DNA of 64,000 nt, taken from the NCBI GenBank assembly GCA_025716815.1, contig JAIXMN010000001.1:2294001-2358000 (forward strand), read 5' to 3'. Source of the DNA: Dichotomocladium elegans (taxonomy: Eukaryota; Mucoromycota; Mucoromycetes; Mucorales; Lichtheimiaceae). Each line of letters opens with the position of its first letter. Position 1 is the first letter of the stretch. A program made the position numbers and the translations under genes. Shown here one piece after another: positions 57,319 through 64,000 of the stretch. The notes under the pieces are model-generated. The model did no database searches. It was not told the origin of the DNA and was given only the letters and a program-made list of their open reading frames with translations.

Positions 57319-58723
57319 ATGGGCCTTCTTGATATCGTGCCTGCTGGCGTTATCACTGGTGATAATGTTCGCAAACTCTTTCAATACGGTAATAGTAAAA
57401 CAATAGGCTCGGTGTTTCCCCTGGCTCTTTATCTGAAGGGTTTATGCTATCCTCCTCTATATAGCTCGCGAGCATGGTTTTGCCATTCCTGCCATCAACT
57501 GCACTTCTACCAGGTAAGGAAAATGAGGGGAAACAGGGGTACAGAAGGGGGAGTGTGAAAAAATGACGGGCTTCATGTCTGAGAGACAAGTGTGTTAACT
57601 TACCTGTACCAACCACGCAAAGTACCGTTAACGCGGCACTAGAGGCTGCCCGTGATATCAAATCACCAATCATTATCCAGTTTTCCAACGGTGGTGCTGC
57701 CTTCGTAGCTGGTAAAGGTCTCAGCAACAAAAATCAAGAAGCGTCTATTATCGGCGCCATTGCCGGCGCGCAGGTATGCGTCTTCCTTTCGTCAATATTA
57801 TTCCAATAAACCCGTTTTATACGTACAATTGACCCGCCTTCCAAAAGTATGTACGGACAGTTGCCAAATCTTATGGTATTCCCGTTGTAGTCCACTCTGA
57901 CCACTGTGCTAAGAAACTGTTACCATGGTTTGACGGTAAAAATTGAGAGGAAGGTGATAAACGCAGTCCCATAACAAGTTGTTCTTTTGTTCTACTCATT
58001 GTAGGGATGTTAGCTGCAGACGAAGAGTACTTTAAGGCGAATGGCGAGCCCTTGTTTTCTTCGCATATGCTTGATCTTTCGGAAGAGCCCAAAGAGGAGA
58101 ACATAGAGACATGTCTCAAGTATTTGAAACGTATGGCAGCCATCAACTGCTGGCTTGAAATGGAAATTGGAATTACTGGTGGTGAAGAAGATGGCGTGAA
58201 CAACGAAAGCGTAGACAACGCTGCTTTATACACCCAGCCTGAAGATATCTGGGATATTTACAAGGCATTCAGCAAAGTGACAGATTTGTTCTCGATTGCC
58301 GCAGCTTTTGGGAATGTCCACGGTGTCTATGCGCCTGGCAACGTGAAGCTACATCCAGAACTTTTGGGCAAGCACCAAGCTTACGTCAAGGACCAGCTCA
58401 AAACTACAGACCCGAAGCCAGTATTTTTTGTCTTCCATGGTGGGTCTGGTTCTACTGCCGATGAGATCACGACTGCAGTTAGCCACGGTGTTATCAAGAT
58501 GAATGTCGACACCGACACACAGTGGGCTTACTGGGTCGGACTTCGGGATTTCTACGAATCCAAGAAGGATTACTTGCAGGCCCAAGTGGGCAACCCTGAA
58601 GGCCCGGGCAAACCGAACAAGAAATACTACGACCCTCGCGTTTGGGTACGCGAGGCCGAGAAGACCATGAGCAATCGCGTGCAGCAGGCATGCAAGGACT
58701 TGGGGAATGTGAACATCCTATGA
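57319..58723 (+). CDS. FBA1: Fructose-bisphosphate aldolase, class II
   Basis: Five exons: 57319-57388, 57465-57513, 57623-57773, 57848-57935 and 58005-58723; 358 residues, as in other fungi. It splits fructose-1,6-bisphosphate into dihydroxyacetone phosphate and glyceraldehyde-3-phosphate in glycolysis and gluconeogenesis, with a zinc ion. Zinc ligands and active site: 'VVVHSDHCAKKLLPWFDG', 'EMEIGITGGEEDG', 'FGNVHGVYAPGNVKL' and 'FFVFHGGSGSTADEI'; 'KMNVDTDTQWAYWVGLRDFY' binds phosphate. Four introns are packed into the first third, including a 49-nt exon 2 ('AREHGFAIPAINCTST'). Confidence 0.97.
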
Positions 58724-59549
58724 GCATAATAAAGTCATTTTTTCTTGCTGGAGAAAGACGCCTCTTACAGTATATGCTTTGAATGGCAAAATGTCAATTG
58801 AGGTAAACCTTCCTCGTGTCCTTTAAACGGAGCTCAAAGCACTGTGAATATGCGCATTTGGCAAGGCTAAACGATAGTCCATATAGCGAGATCGACAAAC
58901 GTGCTCCTACCTCAAATTTCAATCCCAGACGCAGGATTTCTCGGGGTGAAAGGAGAACGATGGAGAGTACATTGTACCAAACGCATCCGTCTAAGCCATG
59001 GAAAGTCATTGGTATCCGATCAATTTAAGTGTAAAGCCACACAAATTAACTGCGGCAGTGAATTTGGGGGGGGGGAGCGTCTGTCGGTGGTCGTGTTGTA
59101 AAGATCAGTCGGACAGGAAACTTATATTCGAGGGGGTTGATCATTTTTGAATGCGGGGGCAACCTCCTGACTACAAAGAGCAACAGATGAACATGTACAT
59201 TGATTGACAGGCGTGGGTAACCTTATAAGCCATCATTACTGACGGTGCATTAAATGAACTTCAATGGATTAGTTTATCGTCCCGTTGTATGAGGTCTCTT
59301 ACTTTCCGTCCATAAAAATAACTGCTCATCGAGGGATTGGATGGCATTGTTCAATTCCTTTGTTGCCCACCGGACATGGACACAGAAAATGCACGTGGCC
59401 AGATGCTCAAAGTGGCCTATTGGCTCTGATTTTTGATTTGCAACCATTTCTTCCCGCTTCTTTACTATATTTCGGTCGTGCACAAGTAGCAACGGCAGTT
59501 GCCTGTTGTAGGAATAATAATAGCTCCCCTCCCCTTTTCACACAGCCCA
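58724..59549. other. Intergenic
   Basis: Aldolase 3' flank and lipase promoter. A short G run at 59067-59075. No gene seen. Confidence 0.45.
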
Positions 59550-62500
59550 ATGGTACCATCCTCATTTGCCCCTTCTCGCTCCTCTACCATCGCTCACAAA
59601 ACTAAATCGCCACTCCCAAACCAGCGATCCGATTCTCTTCATGCCGATCCACCTGTTCCCATTCGTTCCAATGTCCACGCCAGACGGTTGTCCATGCCAG
59701 ATCTTACAAAATTGAGAAATGAAGCCGCCATTCGTGAGGCAGTACAGATAAATACACTGCCTTCCGGAAAGCTTCAAGTAAGCTTCACGGGTGAAGAGAG
59801 GGGGAGGAATGATATTGTACGATAGCATCTAAGCCTGAATTAGATCGATCTACTCAATGTACGCTCTGATGTCAAACTCAAACGACCGTTTGTGCGTCTT
59901 CGGATGGGTCCTCAGCGTTACTTTTCATCAAGTTCCAAAGACGCCCACGGCAACTGGAACGAGGGGTTCTTGTTTACGATATCTTTCCATAATCAGCTCT
60001 TTGATATGATTGAGGTAAAACCCATACGCATTGTTCTCCGCCCTGCCCCCTATTTGCAACCAATCTAGCACCTCTGACACTTTCTCGAGATCACAGCTCG
60101 ACCTCTTTGATAAGCGCAACGGTTGGCGTTCCAAAACAAGGCACATTGGTAAGGCGAAACTACGGATGTCCGCTCTCGGAAATCGCGACGACGTGTTCCT
60201 CACGTAAGTCAGGGTGAAATTGGTCGAGTAGGAAAAAACTGGATGATCCTCACAATAATAATGCTAGCTTCCTTCCAATGTACGAATATCACACACGTCG
60301 TTATCTCCCGGCACATATTCAGTTACCACATAACTTTTTGAAATCCCATATACCCCGTTTCCGTACTCAAGAACAAGCATACTATCAGGAACAACATCCC
60401 AGTCACCGGAGACACTCAATGACACCACTTGTCGGCTCTTTTCAAATTCGTGTCCGCTACGTCTATCAGCGCCCGGCAGATGCACAGACTCATGACATAC
60501 AGGCCTCTGTTTATAAAGATCCGGATTCTTACAGCGTCATCAGCAGTGTCTTGGATCATAGCACAGTGGCATCCTCACAAAGTGGCAGAAGTCGGAGTAG
60601 TGGCAACAGTCTCGTTAGCCTTAGTTCCTCTGTCAATACGAACAACACCGCTCTGAGCAGCGTTGACAACGCTGATACGGATGAAGGCAGTGACGAAGAG
60701 GTCGGCGACGAAAATGAGTCAAACCTCAACGAAGGTCCTGATTTCCATGACGCTATGGAGCCCGATGTTATCCTCGTCGACAGCCTTCCGGGTAACACAT
60801 CCTCCTCCTCGTCATCATCATCAGCCAACGCCTCGGGTTTAAATCGAGCCAATAGCCGTCTGAATACACCAGGGTCTATCCTTACCATCGACAGACAGTC
60901 GTCTGTTGATCTTGCCTTCAGGAGGCAGCTTGAGAACAAGCTTGCCCGCCGCACAGAAAGTACTCGCCACATGAACGTCGATAATGGGGGAGGATATGGG
61001 TTTTCACGGTCGGATATGGAGACCAGGAAGCGTGTGCGACGCAAAAACTCGGAATCCAGTATTATGAGCAACAACTTTGGCGACAAAAACTTTGCTTTCC
61101 GCTGGATCAATGAGTCCTTTGAAGAGGTCGCACTGGCGCATCCCAGTCTAGATCGCATGATCGGATTTGTTGTCAGCCCTCAGACAAGGATTCTAGTTCG
61201 TGCTGTGGTCAAGATTTTCACAGGGTTTGTAAGTACCTGATGAACTGCGATTTCAAAGAGATATGCTCATCGCATTCATCGCTTCACAGGGGCAGGGATT
61301 CCGGATCACAGCCATCCAGCTCTTGGCATGTCTCTCGTTACTGCAAAATTTTTATGCCGACATTCCACGGTGAGCAAACCCAATCTTTGTTCGTAGAATA
61401 TAGACTAATAATACTTTCTGACAGACTTCCGCCAGCAGAAAAGGTGGTAAATTTGCGATTTTTGGACAAAGCAAATTACTTTTTAGGACATGCAATTATC
61501 GCATATGTAAGCACTACGAGTGAGCAGGAAATATACCTCAATGGCTAAAAAATTGCCTGACAGGGATGGCGTGGTCTCTCATATCTCGGCGATTATGCGA
61601 AATATCTTAAAGGTAACTTGAAAAAATCGTCTGTGTTTTATCCACAAATTCATGGACATTCAATAGATGTCATGAAGACACGATCAAATAAGGAGGCTAT
61701 CGTTCGCTATCTCAAGATTCCACCAGAGGACCTTCTCGGCTACGAATACGGTTTACGTAAAGGCGCTGTCTTCCAACCAAGTTATTTTGTTGCTATTGAC
61801 CGTGGCTATGAAGCCATTGTCCTGGGGATCCGTGGCACATGGAGCCTTTACGACTGTATCACTGATCTTGTTTGCGAGTACAGGCCATGGAAAGGGGGGC
61901 TTGTCCATTCAGGTTTGCTTGCATCTGCGCAGTGGTTCTTCACGAGAATCATCCCCCAGATCTTCCACTACGTTCATGAGAACTCCAAATCCAAGCTGCG
62001 GCCCATCAAGTCATTTATTATCACTGGGCATTCTCTTGGAGCAGGAGCGGCAGCGCTTCTCACGATGATGGTTTTAGACCACCTCGAGGAGTTACGAAGG
62101 CTTTCTGAGAACCCGGAATTTGACGTACACTGCTATGGCTATGCGCCCGTCGCCTCTGTATCTTTAGATATCAGCGAAAAGTACAAAGAACACATTGACA
62201 GCTTTGTATGCCAGGATGATTTGGTCGCACGTCTATCATACGGTACAGCCAGTTGCGCCAAAGAGCTTATCATGGACGCGATGATAGCTGTGGACGGTTT
62301 GGGAGGTAGTAGCAAGATCACCTCGGATGGCAAGGCCCGCAAGGCATGTTATGACATCATAGAGACACGTCGTCAAGAGATCTTTTATGCAAACGAGCCA
62401 CGGTATCCTCTTCTCTACGTACCTGGCCAAGTATACCAGTTTCAGAGGCTATCTACAGAGACCAAAAAGACGGCGGCAACCACCGATGATGCCATACAGA

Positions 62501-62964
62501 CCAGACGTCCACTATTCCCTCTTGACCGGAATGCTTCTTCAAGAAGCTTTTTCTCCGATGATACTCGTTCGGGTCACTTTGAGCCAACCATGGCGAGACG
62601 AGCGTCTTCGGCCTCTCACGGCCGTAGAGACAGCATTGGTGCAGGAGAAGAAAGCGCTTTTACCCTCCACAAAGGGACAGCACTTCTGTCGAAAGAAATG
62701 CTGATTTCCAAAACCTGCCTTGAAGACCACATGCTAGTGACCTACTTGAATGCATTCCAGGCTGTTCGACAAAGCTGCATGCGAGAGATAAAAGGAAAAA
62801 AGCAGCTGGCGTCGGAGGGACCGATTGTACCAACTAGTCCAACATCCGCATCCGCATCCGCATCCACACACGACATCAGCACGCGGCCGTTATCGCCAGT
62901 TCCAAGTATACAAATTGAAGACCCTGAAGGCAAGGTAGAAATGGCGAATGTGATTAACGCATAG
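59550..62964 (+). CDS. C2 and lipase_3 domain protein, diacylglycerol-lipase-like
   Basis: Exons: 59550-59777, 59844-60014, 60097-60203, 60268-61228, 61290-61369, 61425-61506 and 61564-62964; about 1009 residues. A further 54-bp in-phase intron (61616-61669, GTAACT...ATAG) may be spliced out, giving 991. Residues about 75-170 resemble a C2 domain ('IDLLNVRSDVKLKRPFVRLR', 'LFDMIELDLFDKRN'), followed by a long Ser-rich acidic linker. The alpha/beta-hydrolase half has 'VLGIRGTWSLYDCITDL', the nucleophile elbow 'ITGHSLGAGAAAL', the Asp in 'FVCQDDLVARL' and the His in 'CLEDHMLVTYLNAF': a full Ser-Asp-His triad as in animal DAGL-alpha/beta and related fungal lipases. It probably acts on membrane glycerolipids. 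The tail contains a (GCATCC)n Ser-Ala repeat (62846-62870). Confidence 0.88.
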
Positions 62965-63314
62965 CCAATATTCCCAATTTTTGCATGACTATTTCATCTA
63001 CCCCTCTTCTTCCTCTCCCCCTCCCCGTCCCTTACTTCACAGGCCGGGCCATGCATGTCCAACCCTCTTTACCCTTCCCATCCCATTCCTGATTTATCTG
63101 AATTTTTGTTAGTTCTATTCTCTTGTCGTCTCGGGTGAGAATAAAATCAATGCTCCTGGTGTGCAACCGCAGATATTGAGAATTGATGCAAACTGGTACA
63201 CATCAAGCTTGCTTCCAAGACTTAGAATGAGGTTTCTGAAAATTCAGTGACCGCAGAAGTAAAGCTTTCCTGCTACCCTTCTCTTTGCAGTTTTTGTCCT
63301 CTACTTCAACTGAA
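62965..63314. other. Intergenic
   Basis: 350 bp; pyrimidine-rich 3' UTR of the lipase gene followed by the upstream region of the LisH gene. AATAAAA at 63140-63146 could serve as polyadenylation signal. Confidence 0.45.
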
Positions 63315-64000
63315 ATGGAATATCGCAAAACCGCAAGCGATGTTCCAATATCGGATACCACTCGTCAGCTCAGCGATCTCGCCATTAATGTGACCGAGGT
63401 TTCCAACGACGATGACCATGCCACGCCCTCGACCTTAGAAGAACCGCAATCGCCTTTGTGGAATAGGAGCAGCGTGTCCCATTCATCTTCTGCACGGCGT
63501 CGACGAAGGTAGTTTTTAGCCCCATTCCTCTTGCGATCGAAAAGACTCTTTATGGCGGCGGACATGTGTGTGTGTGTAATGAAGGATGTGGATGCTCACG
63601 CGATGCATTCTTTTTTTTTCTCTCTCTGCTGAAAAAGAATGGCTGCTAACACACAGCAAGTGGGAATGCACTCGTCTTACATTCGACCAACCGAGGACAT
63701 TTTCAATGCCAATGACCCGCGAATCAAAGAAGTACGAGAAATGGGGTTGGAGGAAAAAGACTACCGCTATGAGCCACCCTATCTGTTTTTCTTTTTCTAC
63801 CTTATGGCTGACAAGTGGAACAGGATATTCTTGGGATTATCATGCAATATCTCGCGGACGAAGGATTCCACGCGTCGCAGGCCGTCCTCTATGATGAGAC
63901 GAATGTCAAATGGAAGGAACGGGAAGAACGGACGATCGAAGTCAAACGGTTGAGGAAGGCCATTTTAGGTGCGAAAAAAAAAAAACAATCCAGATAGATG
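63315..64000 (+). CDS. LisH-domain protein, 3' truncated by window end
   Basis: Exons seen: 63315-63508, 63638-63731 and 63824-63968, followed by a GT donor, so the gene runs on to the right. The N-terminal 65 residues are acidic/Ser-rich and end in an Arg run ('SARRRRR'). Exon 3 encodes a LisH dimerisation motif ('DILGIIMQYLADEGFHASQA') continuing 'VLYDETNVKWKEREERT' and a basic helix. LisH motifs occur at the start of WD40 and CTLH proteins (Lis1-like, WDR26/RanBPM types); which one cannot be told without the missing part. Without the 92-bp intron at 63732-63823 the frame also stays open for a while, but the spliced form gives the continuous LisH motif. Confidence 0.75.

Overview
The window is nuclear DNA from a filamentous fungus. 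Almost every gene is split by short introns (about 45-200 bp) with GT or GC donors. The set of genes (Rvs167-like BAR-SH3, Tom7, Pex4, class II aldolase, exportin-T, Nup49/58-type nucleoporin, GH36 alpha-galactosidase, Rck2/Srk1-type kinase, DUF4451 and DUF202 proteins), a large Sel1-repeat protein and degenerate Tc1/mariner transposons together suggest an early-diverging lineage, most likely Mucoromycota (Mucorales-like). The species cannot be fixed from sequence alone.

Layout. 1-4756: 3' part of a Sel1-repeat gene. 5102-9030: a decayed transposable element carrying a Fanzor gene (eukaryotic TnpB-like RNA-guided nuclease), a row of hairpins just downstream of it (candidate guide-RNA scaffold), a nested MITE and the N-terminal part of a Tc1/mariner transposase. 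9215-10405: mucin-like single-pass membrane protein. 10.4-14.1 kb: gene-poor, with a third related transposon end (11290) and a second copy of the MITE (12149-12305). 14.1-15.2 kb: small DUF202 protein and TOM7. 15.5-17.4 kb: asparagine synthetase. 18.5-20.1 kb: BAR-SH3 protein. 20.2-24.1 kb: exportin-T. 24.8-27.4 kb: secreted alpha-galactosidase. 30.0-32.0 kb: CaMK-type kinase. 32.2-32.8 kb: PEX4. 35 kb: orphan ORF. 36.0-37.7 kb: F-box/WD40 protein. 40.6-41.9 kb: DUF4451 protein. 43.5-45.2 kb: broken Tc1/mariner element. 45.8-48.7 kb: neutral ceramidase. 49.1-53.2 kb: FG nucleoporin with a 60-bp coding minisatellite. 53.7-54.7 kb: WW-domain protein. 57.3-58.7 kb: fructose-bisphosphate aldolase. 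59.5-63.0 kb: C2/lipase_3 diacylglycerol-lipase-like protein. 63.3 kb-end: start of a LisH-domain protein.

The host genes are mostly housekeeping genes of unrelated pathways, often in convergent pairs with 95-400 bp between stop codons. The accessory material lies in the gene-poor islands at 5-14 kb and 42-45 kb. The main finding is the Fanzor element: all three RuvC catalytic acidic residues and the zinc-finger cysteines survive although the reading frame is broken by several single-base shifts, and both ends carry the same short TCGCA-type subterminal motifs as an independent Tc1/mariner copy 35 kb away. A second theme is the use of GC-AG introns: two well supported and two probable cases.
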